Part shown: in pieces, positions 1 to 6,692 of the stretch | How positions within the stretch are numbered: position 1 is the stretch's first letter | How the letters are laid out: each line of letters begins with the position of its first letter | Assembly (NCBI GenBank): GCA_035509915.1 | Contig: DATKIB010000084.1 | Coordinates: forward strand, 1-9,930 | Reading direction: 5' to 3' | DNA length: 9,930 nucleotides | Source: Bog-564 sp035509915 | GTDB taxonomy: Bacteria; Actinomycetota; Acidimicrobiia; Acidimicrobiales; UBA8190 | Notes under the pieces: model-generated | Database searches by the model: none | What the model was told of the DNA's origin: nothing | The model's input: only the letters and a program-made list of their open reading frames with translations | Translations under genes and position numbers: made by a program

Positions 1-772
1 ACTGCGAGTCGAGCACGGTGAAGGCCACGTAGCCGATCACCGATTCCGGATCCCCACCGACATCGGATGCGACCACCACCCGCCAAGGGTCGGGGCGGTC
101 GAGCCAGCGCCAACGGACGTGGGCGGCGTCGCGTCTCATGACGAAGGGCGCGATGACACCCGATCGCAGATCGAGTGCGTCGAGCGCGGCCTCCTCGCCG
201 GCGAAGTTCTCCGGGGAGAGTTCACAGCATCGGATACGGCGATGCCTGAACGACGCACCTCGAGCGGCCACGCGGGTGGCGGCAACTGCCACGCGGGACA
301 CCCCTACCGGTAGCCAGGGGGCATCTTCTCGCAGAGCCGTCGGCTGCTCCCAACGGACCCATTGAGTCAACCGGCCGATGCGGCGGGACTTCAATGGCGG
401 GATGTTCCCACGAGGAAAATGGATGCTGAGGGCCCTCGTGGGGGGTCTCTCCGCGCCCCGGAGCAACTTCGATATCCCACGGCCCCGGTGGGCCGGGTCG
501 ACCATGAGATCCCCTCCGCGGTCCATCTCGCTAATCTCGCCGCACATCCACATGGGAAACACGCGCGCGTACATGGCGCCAACGATGCGATCATCGATCG
601 TCGCTATGCGAAATTGTGTAGGTTGCGGCGCGCGCTGGACGAGCCAGGCGAGCTCCTCGCCGCTTCGCTTCTTCTCGAAGCAGATCTCGTAGAGCTCAAT
701 CAACCGCGCCTCGTCGCCGGGCAGAAAGCCCCTCACCTCGATCGGAGGATCTGAGCGTTCTCCAGTTGTCAC
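1..772 (-). CDS. GNAT-family acetyltransferase, two-domain, 3' end cut by window edge
   Basis: The minus strand is open from a GTG at 772-770 to the window edge, giving 257 residues without a stop; an in-frame TGA at 796-794 lies upstream. The N-terminal half is a GNAT acetyltransferase domain: a start like 'IEVRGFLPGDEARL' (residues 11-24), then the acetyl-CoA pyrophosphate-binding motif A 'VDPAHRGRGISKLL' (91-104). The region around 215-250 ('FVMRRDAAHVRWRWLD', then 'VIGYVAFTVLD') resembles the second GNAT-like half of the roughly 350-residue acetyltransferases often found in capsule and exopolysaccharide loci. It probably transfers an acyl group to a sugar or sugar-nucleotide amine, but the substrate cannot be read from sequence. 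No convincing Shine-Dalgarno precedes the GTG. GTG at codon 13 is possible but would cut the first strand. It lies 110 bp downstream of the GT4 gene in the same orientation. Confidence 0.78.
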   Translation of the reverse strand, partial: MTTGERSDPPIEVRGFLPGDEARLIELYEICFEKKRSGEELAWLVQRAPQPTQFRIATIDDRIVGAMYARVFPMWMCGEISEMDRGGDLMVDPAHRGRGISKLLRGAERPPTRALSIHFPRGNIPPLKSRRIGRLTQWVRWEQPTALREDAPWLPVGVSRVAVAATRVAARGASFRHRRIRCCELSPENFAGEEAALDALDLRSGVIAPFVMRRDAAHVRWRWLDRPDPWRVVVASDVGGDPESVIGYVAFTVLDSQ

Positions 773-795
773 GGCTACGAAGGACTGGACTGATC

Positions 796-823
796 ACTCA
801 TACGTCGCGCGACAATAGTGAGT
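796..823. repeat. Imperfect inverted repeat upstream of the GNAT gene
   Basis: A perfect 10-bp palindrome, GTCGCGCGAC (804-813), is flanked by outer arms ACTCA (796-800) and TGAGT (819-823) that are also complementary, with 3-nt and 5-nt spacers. It lies in the 110-bp gap between the GT4 stop (883) and the GNAT start (772), about 30-50 bp before that start. This is where an operator, or a hairpin in the GT4 transcript tail, could sit. There is no T-tract, so an intrinsic terminator is not supported. GC-rich palindromes occur by chance in such genomes. Confidence 0.3.
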
Positions 824-882
824 AGGCCGCACAGCGTCCTCGGGGCGGACTGGAGGAGCGGGCGAACCGAAGCTGGCTGCGC

Positions 883-2010
883 TCAGGCGCCAGCAGCTGA
901 GAGCAGGATCGACTCGAGCGACGTCGCCACGGTGTCGAGGTTGAAGTGCTCGGCCACGTGCGCGCGAAGCAGCTCTCCCGAAGGACGCTGAGACCGTCCT
1001 GGCAGCATTCTCGTCACTGCCGAGGCCAGCTCCTCGGCATCTCCGGGCCTGAAAAGCATCTCCGCCAGCTCCCCGGTGAAGATCTCAGGTAGGCCGCCGA
1101 TCCGTGAGGCGACTACCGGGACGCCACAAGCCATGGCCTCGAGCGGGACGCGGCCCAGTGGCTCCGGCCACACGCTCGGCACGACCACCACATCGGCCGC
1201 CCAGAGCAGGGCACGGTTGTCATCGTGCCTCCCGATAAATCGGACACCGCCTGGAGCCGAGGCCACCAGACGGGAGGCGTAGGTGTCAGTACCGCGCTGG
1301 TCCACTCGGGCGGTCGGCGAGCCAGCTACGAGTACATTGACGCTGTCGTGCATTCGGCCCACTGCCTCGATGAGGGTCTCGATGCCTTTGGTCGGGTCGA
1401 GGCGTCCCATGTAAAGCACGACCGGCTGACTGGTTTCGATGTCGAGGGCTTCGCGGGCCCGATCACGCTCGTCAACTGTCGCCTGTCGGTAGACGCCGGT
1501 GTCCACCCCGACCGGGACAACCGCAGCATCAGAACCGGTCAGGCCGGCGCGCTCGTAGCTGGCTCTCAGCTGCTCCGAGATGAACGTGGTGGCCGAAGCA
1601 CGTCCGATGAGCCACCGAAAGAAACGGAAGAAGGCCCGGGAACCTTCGGGCAGAGGCTGACATACGTTTACGACGAGTGGGACGTCCAGCCGGCGTGCTA
1701 CCGCCACCGAGAAGGGCAGCGTCAGGTGGAAGTTGCAGTAGACGACATCCGGCGCCGTGGCCGCCGCCCCCCTCGCGCTGCGCATCGTTCCGAGGCTCGA
1801 CCTGATTGGACGCGAGAGCGAGACGCCGAAGTTGGGGACCTGCACGAGGCGGCTACCTATGGCATCCCATCGGGGCAGGAAGGTGTCGGCGATCCTGTAG
1901 GCGACTACGAACTCGTGGCCTTTGGGCTGGAGGACTTCGGCGAGCTCGAGGACGCACCGCGGAGGGCCCGACACAGGCCCAGCTTGTCCGACCGAGACCA
2001 AAATACGCAT
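883..2010 (-). CDS. GT4-family (GT-B fold) glycosyltransferase
   Basis: A 375-residue cytosolic retaining glycosyltransferase of the GT4 type, a usual length for the family. The N-terminal Rossmann domain starts at once with 'MRILVSVGQAGPVSGPPR' (glycine-rich acceptor-side loop). The C-terminal donor domain carries 'VPVGVD' (165-170), the strand and loop 'VLYMGRLDPTKGIETLIEA' (198-216) and the hallmark E-x7-E motif in 'PEPLGRVPLEAMACG' (E283 and E291), followed by 'GVPVVASRIGGLPE', which contact the nucleotide sugar. GT4 enzymes transfer mannose, glucose, GlcNAc, rhamnose and others; donor and linkage cannot be assigned here. The ATG at 2010 is chosen because the protein begins directly with the first beta-strand; no clear Shine-Dalgarno is visible. 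It is divergent from the methyltransferase gene, with 90 bp between the starts that must hold both promoters. Confidence 0.9.
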   Translation of the reverse strand: MRILVSVGQAGPVSGPPRCVLELAEVLQPKGHEFVVAYRIADTFLPRWDAIGSRLVQVPNFGVSLSRPIRSSLGTMRSARGAAATAPDVVYCNFHLTLPFSVAVARRLDVPLVVNVCQPLPEGSRAFFRFFRWLIGRASATTFISEQLRASYERAGLTGSDAAVVPVGVDTGVYRQATVDERDRAREALDIETSQPVVLYMGRLDPTKGIETLIEAVGRMHDSVNVLVAGSPTARVDQRGTDTYASRLVASAPGGVRFIGRHDDNRALLWAADVVVVPSVWPEPLGRVPLEAMACGVPVVASRIGGLPEIFTGELAEMLFRPGDAEELASAVTRMLPGRSQRPSGELLRAHVAEHFNLDTVATSLESILLSAAGA

Positions 2011-2100
2011 CGTCTACGGGTCCATTCAGAGGAAGCCGGGCTCACCCTATCAACGCGCAATGAATCGCGGTAGGTTCTGTGCCGAGGAAATCTCTGGGTA

Positions 2101-2976
2101 ATGCCCTTGTCGCGTCGGCGGTCGCTATTGGTCATAGGTGGGATCGCGGCTTGCTTCCTCGTCGCGGCCGGGCTGGGAGCCGTGATCGAGCACGCCCACG
2201 CCTCCTTCGTCGTGGACGTGGCGATACTGGGAGGTCTCGTCGGAGGCTGTGCGGGTCTCGGGCTCGTCTATTCGTACAACACAAGCAGAGAAGTCCGCCA
2301 TCTCAAAGCCGAGTTCGACGCGGCGACCGGTTTGACGCCACTACTGGGGTCGACCGACCGTCTCGTGCCCACCATGGGTGGCATGGCCATGGATGCCGAG
2401 CCCTGCCACCACATGCTGACCCTGATCTCGAGGTACAAGCCGACGACGATCGTCGAATTCGGGCCCGGGACGTCCACCGTTCTCATCCAGCTCATGTTGC
2501 GTTCGTTGCATGCTCCTGGTCGCATCTTCTGTATCGAGCACGACCCGCATTTCGCACTTGCCGTTCGGGAGAATCTCGATTACTTCGGCTTTGGATCCGA
2601 CGAGGTGACGGTGATCGAGGCGCCTCTGGCTCCTCGGGTATTGGTCGACGAGACCACGAGTCATTCCTGGCAGGGCAAGTGGTACCTGGAGGAGGCATTG
2701 GAGGCCCTACCCGGCCAAGTGGACTTCGTCGTCGTCGACGGTCCCCCGGACGTTCCCGGCGTTGGTCTCCGATATCCCGCTTTACCCTGGATCAAAGGCC
2801 GCCTGAGTGACCGAGCAGTGATATTCGCCGATGACACCAATCGGGTCGCCGAACGGCGCATGATCGAGCGCTGGCTGGAGGATCCTGACGTGAGCGTCTG
2901 CCACCGAGGAGGTTCTTTCACCAGCCTGCTGTTCCGCCGCTCTGCGGACGAGCCCGTCGGGGAGAAGACAGACTAG
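2101..2976 (+). CDS. Membrane-anchored class I SAM-dependent methyltransferase-like protein
   Basis: 291 residues. Two hydrophobic stretches near the N-terminus (about 9-29 and 36-57) look like a membrane hairpin after a basic start 'MPLSRRRS', so the catalytic part should face the cytosol. It is followed by a class I (Rossmann) methyltransferase core: motif I 'IVEFGPGTST' (117-126), an acidic residue after the second strand ('CIEHDP', 144-149), a post-motif 'VDFVVVDGPP' (197-206) and 'VIFADDTNR' (230-238). The order fits SAM-binding enzymes of the Methyltransf_24 kind, but the acceptor is unknown. In a polysaccharide locus it may O-methylate a lipid-linked glycan. The ATG at 2101 is preceded by GAGGA at 2084-2088, spaced 12 nt, which is rather long. 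It is the only plus-strand gene among minus-strand genes: divergent from the GT4 gene and converging on the ABC ATPase gene 8 bp away. Confidence 0.75.
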   Translation: MPLSRRRSLLVIGGIAACFLVAAGLGAVIEHAHASFVVDVAILGGLVGGCAGLGLVYSYNTSREVRHLKAEFDAATGLTPLLGSTDRLVPTMGGMAMDAEPCHHMLTLISRYKPTTIVEFGPGTSTVLIQLMLRSLHAPGRIFCIEHDPHFALAVRENLDYFGFGSDEVTVIEAPLAPRVLVDETTSHSWQGKWYLEEALEALPGQVDFVVVDGPPDVPGVGLRYPALPWIKGRLSDRAVIFADDTNRVAERRMIERWLEDPDVSVCHRGGSFTSLLFRRSADEPVGEKTD

Positions 2977-3023
2977 GAGCCGACCTACACCCCGGTATCC
3001 GGGACCATGGCCGGGGTCTTCTC
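2962..3023. terminator. Nested inverted repeats at convergent gene ends (possible bidirectional terminator)
   Basis: The stops of the convergent methyltransferase (2974-2976) and ABC ATPase (2985-2987) are 8 bp apart. Around them lie nested complementary arms: GAGAAGAC (2962-2969) with GTCTTCTC (3016-3023), CCCCGG (2990-2995) with CCGGGG (3011-3016), and a tight hairpin CCCGG-TAT-CCGGG (2991-3003). The outer arms fall inside the last codons of the two genes. There is no T-tract, so this is only a candidate for slowing or ending transcription from both sides. Confidence 0.3.
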
Positions 3024-3734
3024 GGTCTCGAGCTGCCCGTCCCTGCACCCATCGCGATCCGCCCCTTCAGCCTGTCCGTCCTGAAGAGCGAACCGCCCCG
3101 ACTCAAGACGAAGGATCCGATCGCATCCGGACACAAGCGACGGGTCATGAGAGCTGAGCACCGCTGCACCTCCCACGGCGCAGATCGCACCGATCCTTTC
3201 GAGGCAGCGGCTTCTGAACTCGGCGTCGGCGGACACCAACAGTTCGTCGACCGCCAGCACGTCACACGAGGCGTGGAGGAGAAGGGACATCTCCACGCGC
3301 AGGAGCATCCCCGTGGACAATGTGTAGACCGGCGCATCGAGCACAGCCGCGTCCAACTCGGCAAAGCCCGTCACGAGCCCTTCGAGACGCCTGGTGTCTC
3401 GGCGGCTGAACCCCAGGAGCACACCCGACATGACCATCCGCTCTCGGACGGAAAGGTCGCGGTCCGAGTCAGGGCGGAGCTCCACAAGCGCTCCTACCTT
3501 CCCTCGCACTTCCAGGCGGCCCCTGCTAGGCCGGAACACCCCGGCGATCGTGCGAAGGAGCGTGGTCTTACCGGTTCCGTTTCCACCGACGACTCCGACC
3601 AGTTCTCCGGGCGCCACCGAAAGGTCTAGGCCGCGCAGGGCCCAGCTCCTCCGACCAGGACGAGGAAGACCGCGAGCAGACTTGATCCGATACCCCACCC
3701 AGAGGTCCTGGCAGCTTATCCGGGGGCGATCCAT
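2985..3734 (-). CDS. Polysaccharide ABC transporter, ATP-binding protein (Wzt/TagH type)
   Basis: A 249-residue nucleotide-binding subunit that powers export of lipid-linked polysaccharide with the adjacent permease. Visible motifs: Walker A 'GGNGTGKTT' (50-58), the strand and helix 'GKVGALVELRPDSDRDLSVRE' region (78-98) that matches the family's 'LLELGAGFHPELTGRENI' segment, signature 'LSTGM' (139-143), Walker B 'CDVLAVDE' (157-164), 'SADAEF' in place of the usual 'GDAxF' D-loop, and the switch histidine in 'SSHD' (H196). It ends soon after the core, so the C-terminal glycan-binding domain of the longer O-antigen Wzt proteins is absent. The ATG at 3734 overlaps the permease stop by one base (TGATG), with AAGGA 6 nt upstream. 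An in-frame GTG at 3737 is an alternative but leaves only 3 nt to that site. Translational coupling to the permease is likely. Confidence 0.92.
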   Translation of the reverse strand: MDRPRISCQDLWVGYRIKSARGLPRPGRRSWALRGLDLSVAPGELVGVVGGNGTGKTTLLRTIAGVFRPSRGRLEVRGKVGALVELRPDSDRDLSVRERMVMSGVLLGFSRRDTRRLEGLVTGFAELDAAVLDAPVYTLSTGMLLRVEMSLLLHASCDVLAVDELLVSADAEFRSRCLERIGAICAVGGAAVLSSHDPSLVSGCDRILRLESGRFALQDGQAEGADRDGCRDGQLETEKTPAMVPDTGV

Positions 3735-4585
3735 CACACGTCCTTGGCCAGCGAAAGCTCAGCTCGACGGAACACCGCGAGACAGACCACGAAAAACCCC
3801 GCGCAGATCGTCATCATCGCAATCGTGTGATCGAGACTGCCAAGATTGCCCCAATAGAGGAACTCGCGGAATTCGCCGACAATGAACGACACCGGATCGT
3901 CATCGACCAGAAAGCCAAGGTGGCGACTGAGGACTGACTGGCTGTAGACGACGGGGACCAAGAAGAACCATGCGGTGATGATGTTGCCAAGCAGTTGGCG
4001 CAGGTCGCGGTTGTAGACGTCGACCAAGGCCAGCACCAGGGCCAAGCCGGTGACGAACAGGTAGACGGCCACGACCGGCAGCACTAGGAGGGGAAGCAAG
4101 GAGACGAACACGTGGCCGGTGGCAGCCAGCACGACCACGAAGCCGGCGAGAGTGATCAGAAGGAACACCAGCCCTGCCCCTGTTGAGGCCATCGGCAGAA
4201 ATGCGTACGGGAACCTGGCGCGGCGCACGAGCTCGGCCTCCCGTGAGATCGAGGTGACGGCGACGCCAAGGGTTTGTGAAAGGTACGTCCAGGGAAGCAG
4301 CCCCGCGAAGAGGTACACCGGATAGCGGCGGATATCCACGTGCAAGACGGTGTGGAACACGAACGTGTAAAGCACGAAGAGGATCACCGGGATCGCTATC
4401 GGCAAGAAGATTCCGAATAGCGTTCGCTTGACGATGAGCTTAAGTTGCCTCACCAAGAGGACCCGAGCCAGGTCGAAGCGATCGATGTCGCGCCCCGCCA
4501 CAGGCAGCGCGCCGGTGGCGTTCGTACTTAGCTGGTGAACCGCCTCGGGGCTCGTATTCCGCTGCTCAACTGCCACGAGATGCAC
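3734..4585 (-). CDS. Polysaccharide ABC transporter permease (ABC-2 type, Wzm/TagG family)
   Basis: 283 residues. A polar N-terminal tail of about 45 residues leads into 'LARVLLVRQLKLIVKRTLFG' (40-59), the amphipathic segment before the first membrane helix in this family. About six hydrophobic helices follow. Between helices 1 and 2 is 'YPVYLFAGLLPWTYLSQTLG', and further on 'DVYNRDLRQLLGNIITAWFF'; both are typical of O-antigen and teichoic-acid exporters. It forms the channel through which the ATPase encoded next moves an undecaprenyl-linked glycan across the inner membrane. The ATG at 4585 overlaps the end of the upstream glycosyltransferase gene by 20 bp and has GGAG 8 nt upstream, which supports this start. 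The gene overlaps the ATPase gene by one base or a few, so the three minus-strand genes form one operon. Confidence 0.92.
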   Translation of the reverse strand: MHLVAVEQRNTSPEAVHQLSTNATGALPVAGRDIDRFDLARVLLVRQLKLIVKRTLFGIFLPIAIPVILFVLYTFVFHTVLHVDIRRYPVYLFAGLLPWTYLSQTLGVAVTSISREAELVRRARFPYAFLPMASTGAGLVFLLITLAGFVVVLAATGHVFVSLLPLLVLPVVAVYLFVTGLALVLALVDVYNRDLRQLLGNIITAWFFLVPVVYSQSVLSRHLGFLVDDDPVSFIVGEFREFLYWGNLGSLDHTIAMMTICAGFFVVCLAVFRRAELSLAKDV

Positions 4586-5663
4586 CTAGCTCCGCCGTAT
4601 CGACGACCGGAGCGTCCAGCCAGCGGAAGCTGCTCACAGGCACCGAAGACCCACTCGACACCCCCCTGAGAACACCGGTGCCATAGGCGGCATGTACCAC
4701 AGGCAGCAGCAGGACCGACATGGCGAACGCCGACAGTCGATCATGACGGTAACCCACGGCCACTTTGGAGGCTCCGGCCATGATCCAAGCGAGGTAGGCG
4801 GCGAGTGGCACAAGAGCCCACAAGCTCAACCATGCCAACAAGGGCAGGACGGCCAGGTAGAGGACGAGACCCACGGGGACGAGATAGGGGACGCGCACTG
4901 TCCTGGGGCTGCGGGCGATCAGCTGGCCGCGTCCGAACCCGTACTTGTGCATCTGGCGCGCGAAGGAGCGCAGGTCTGGTCGTCGGTCGTGATAGACGGC
5001 CAGGCTCGGCTCGTAGCGCATGGCGACGCCGAGGCGCGCCAGTTGAGAGAGGAGCCCGTTCTCCTCAGCGCCGGTCAACGAAGCATCGAAAGGGACCATG
5101 GCCTCTCGCCTCACGGCGAGGTTGCACAAGATCAGGTCCCGCTCCCGCGCCGGGGCTGGGCCGTGGGAGGTGTAGCGGCGCCTGACCGGTCCAGAGCCTG
5201 CCAAGGACCCGAGCACCGCGCCCTGGGTGCGCTGGAACCGGGTACTGCCGGGAGGTGTCTCGTTGGGGCCTCCGAGGACACCCACGTCGGGGTGCCGGAC
5301 GGACAGCTCGACCAGGCTGTGCAGGACACGGGGGCCTACGACCACGTCGTCGTCCACGAAATAGAGCCATTCGCCCCGCGCCTCCGAGAGGAGGAAGTTG
5401 CGAGCCCCACCGAGCCGAGCCCCGGTGGCGAGACCCACGCTCGCAGTTGGGAAATGGGCAATAACCTGGTCTGCCACATCGCGATCGGCGGTACCGCAAA
5501 CGAGCACCTCGAACGGAGGTGGATCAACCTGGGCTCGGAGACTGCGGAGCATGGCGCCCAAGGCCTCAGGCCTTCTCCCGGTCACCACGCAGACGCTGAC
5601 TATGGGCGTCTCGGGGCCCTTTTGCCCGACCGCCCCTTGGGGGCCCCGTGCCTTTGCCTGCAT
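4566..5663 (-). CDS. GT2-family glycosyltransferase with C-terminal membrane segments
   Basis: 365 residues from the ATG at 5663. The GT-A domain starts at 'PIVSVCVVTGRRPEALGAML' (about 20-39). The metal-binding DxD-type motif is 'YFVDDDVV' (101-108), the acceptor-side acidic motif is 'GAEENGL' (198-204), and 'HKYGFGRGQL' (229-238) is a segment seen in ExoA-like exopolysaccharide transferases. Two or three hydrophobic stretches follow (about 248-282 and 295-325), so it is likely membrane-bound and adds a sugar to a lipid-linked acceptor. Donor unknown. Start choice: on the minus strand a TATTGT sits exactly 7-12 bases before the ATG at 5663, as expected for a leaderless transcript. An ATG at 5699 would add 12 residues of no recognisable value, and neither site has a Shine-Dalgarno. 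First gene of the operon with the permease (20-bp overlap) and the ATPase. Confidence 0.88.
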   Translation of the reverse strand: MQAKARGPQGAVGQKGPETPIVSVCVVTGRRPEALGAMLRSLRAQVDPPPFEVLVCGTADRDVADQVIAHFPTASVGLATGARLGGARNFLLSEARGEWLYFVDDDVVVGPRVLHSLVELSVRHPDVGVLGGPNETPPGSTRFQRTQGAVLGSLAGSGPVRRRYTSHGPAPARERDLILCNLAVRREAMVPFDASLTGAEENGLLSQLARLGVAMRYEPSLAVYHDRRPDLRSFARQMHKYGFGRGQLIARSPRTVRVPYLVPVGLVLYLAVLPLLAWLSLWALVPLAAYLAWIMAGASKVAVGYRHDRLSAFAMSVLLLPVVHAAYGTGVLRGVSSGSSVPVSSFRWLDAPVVDTAELGASRGS

Positions 5664-5669
5664 CGCACA

Positions 5670-5679
5670 ACAATACGAT
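5670..5679. promoter_or_regulatory. Overlapping divergent -10-like elements
   Basis: In the gap between the two divergent operons, a minus-strand TATTGT (5675-5670) lies 6 nt before the ATG at 5663, in the position of a leaderless -10 box. A plus-strand TACGAT (5674-5679) fits the TANNNT pattern of actinobacterial -10 boxes and shares two bases with it. If both are used, polymerase could occupy only one at a time. Clear -35 boxes are not visible. Both hexamers are short, so this is a suggestion only. Confidence 0.3.
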
Positions 5680-5721
5680 GGAACCCTCGGGCCCGCCATG
5701 GGAAGGGCAACATCTGCAAAT

Positions 5722-5765
5722 GACAGTTCGGCGTTCGGAGCACGACAGTTCGGGGTTCGGAGCGG
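5722..5765 (+). repeat. 22-bp tandem direct repeat in the divergent control region
   Basis: Two adjacent 22-bp units, 5722-5743 and 5744-5765, match at 19 of 22 positions; both begin GACAGTTCGG and continue with GTTCGGAGC. Each contains two GTTCGG hexamers seven bases apart, so four hexamers begin at 5726, 5733, 5748 and 5755. The unit length is close to two helical turns and is not a multiple of three. It lies immediately upstream of the preferred GTG start (5773) of the first plus-strand GT2 gene. A regulator-binding site is plausible. If translation instead began at the ATG at 5698, the repeat would be coding but would be read in two frames. Confidence 0.55.
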
Positions 5766-5772
5766 GCCTCCG

Positions 5773-6648
5773 GTGACGGCTCAACCACCGGAGTTCCCCG
5801 AGGTCAGCGTGGTGATGCCCGCCCGCGACGCCGCGGCGACGATCGCCTTCCAGCTTGCCGCCCTGGCCGATCAGAGCTTCGACCGAGCCTGGGAGCTGAT
5901 CGTGGTCGACGACGGGAGCCGCGATGAGACTGCCGAGGTAGCGGCCCGGTGGGCCGACCGGTTCCCGTCATTCAAGATCCTGGCTACGGCCGAGCCGCGG
6001 GGGCAATCACATGCGCTGAACATCGGTACTCGCGCCGCGCGCGGCCGGCTAATCGCCTACTGCGACGCCGATGACGTTGTCTCTACTCGTTGGCTGGCGG
6101 GACTCACGTCGGCCCTGAGCGAGGCCTCGATGGTGACTGGCCCGTTTGATCTGGCAATGCTCAACCCTCCACGGCTCTATTCGTGGCGTCCATCGCCCAT
6201 GTGGCAACGGTTGCCCCGCTGGAGGGGTTACCTGGCGCCTGTCATAAACGCCAACATGGGCGTTCGAGCGGAGACGTTCGAAAACTTGGGCGGTTTCGAT
6301 GAGGAGCTCACCACCTGCGAAGACTACGACTTTTCGTTCCGGGTTCAGCTGGCCGGCGGCACCATCGGGTTCGCTCGCGACGCTGTTCTGCACTACCGGC
6401 TGCGCCGGGGCTGGCCGTACTTCAGGCGCTTGTACGAATACGGCTTGGGGCATGTCGAGCTGTATCATCGCTTTCGTAATCAGGGATTGCGCCGAGGCAT
6501 CGTGCGCGGCACCGCGCGACTAGTCGCGGCAGGACTTGGTGCACCTGTCGTCGTGATCCGGAAGTACCGCTACGGGTGGATCACCCTGGCCGGTGTGGAG
6601 CTCGGACGACTAAGGGGTTCGCTTAGGAAAAGGACGCTGTTCCTCTGA
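5773..6648 (+). CDS. GT2-family glycosyltransferase, paralogue 1 of 3
   Basis: 291 residues from the GTG at 5773. GT-A fold, inverting GT2: 'VSVVMPARDAAATIAFQL' (11-28), 'ELIVVDDGSRDET' (41-53) for nucleotide binding, DxD motif 'AYCDADDVV' (95-103), 'GGFDEEL' (173-179), the acidic 'CEDYDFSFR' (182-190) that holds the presumed catalytic base, and a basic C-terminus. It probably adds one sugar of the polysaccharide repeat unit; donor unknown. Start choice: the GTG gives 'VTAQPPEFPEVSVV', matching the third paralogue's 'VTGLSAQPIRASVV', and GGAG lies 10 nt upstream. The frame stays open upstream, with an ATG at 5698 adding 25 residues. First gene of a plus-strand operon, 34 bp before paralogue 2. 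Of the three it is the only one with a canonical ED in the acidic motif. Confidence 0.88.
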   Translation: MTAQPPEFPEVSVVMPARDAAATIAFQLAALADQSFDRAWELIVVDDGSRDETAEVAARWADRFPSFKILATAEPRGQSHALNIGTRAARGRLIAYCDADDVVSTRWLAGLTSALSEASMVTGPFDLAMLNPPRLYSWRPSPMWQRLPRWRGYLAPVINANMGVRAETFENLGGFDEELTTCEDYDFSFRVQLAGGTIGFARDAVLHYRLRRGWPYFRRLYEYGLGHVELYHRFRNQGLRRGIVRGTARLVAAGLGAPVVVIRKYRYGWITLAGVELGRLRGSLRKRTLFL

Positions 6649-6692
6649 TGGTCGATCCCTCCCAGACGACGCGAGTGCTCGAGTGGCGTTGA
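6648..6692 (+). other. 14-codon mini-ORF bridging paralogues 1 and 2
   Basis: An ATG at 6648-6650 overlaps the stop of paralogue 1 by one base (TGATG). It opens a 14-codon frame that stops at 6690-6692, ten bases inside the next GT2 gene (GTG at 6683). Ribosomes re-initiating here would be delivered onto the weak GTG start of paralogue 2, which has no good Shine-Dalgarno. The peptide has no recognisable feature, so a coupling role is inferred from position only. Confidence 0.25.

Noticed and set aside
1225..2073. Plus-strand open frame of 282 codons opposite the GT4 gene
   Set aside because: It mirrors the codon structure of a gene with clear GT4 motifs; its product is charged, low in hydrophobic core and matches no family I know. 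High GC makes such antisense frames common.
2011..2100. Promoters in the 90-bp divergent gap between the GT4 and methyltransferase genes
   Set aside because: Promoters must be near here, but I could not find -10 and -35 boxes with sensible spacing on either strand, so I did not list any.
5633..5648. GC-rich hairpin-like run (CCCC-TT-GGGG followed by GGCCCC) near the minus-strand GT2 start
   Set aside because: It lies within the first codons of that gene and has no T-tract; ordinary for this base composition.
5398..5697. Upstream extension of the first GT2 frame over the divergent gene
   Set aside because: It overlaps the conserved N-terminus of the minus-strand GT2 gene and adds no motif; the other paralogues start at the position of the GTG at 5773.
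4692..5723. Plus-strand open frame of 343 codons opposite the membrane GT2 gene
   Set aside because: The minus strand has full GT2 motifs and membrane helices; the plus frame is rich in Gly, His, Glu and Arg without motifs, typical of a shadow.
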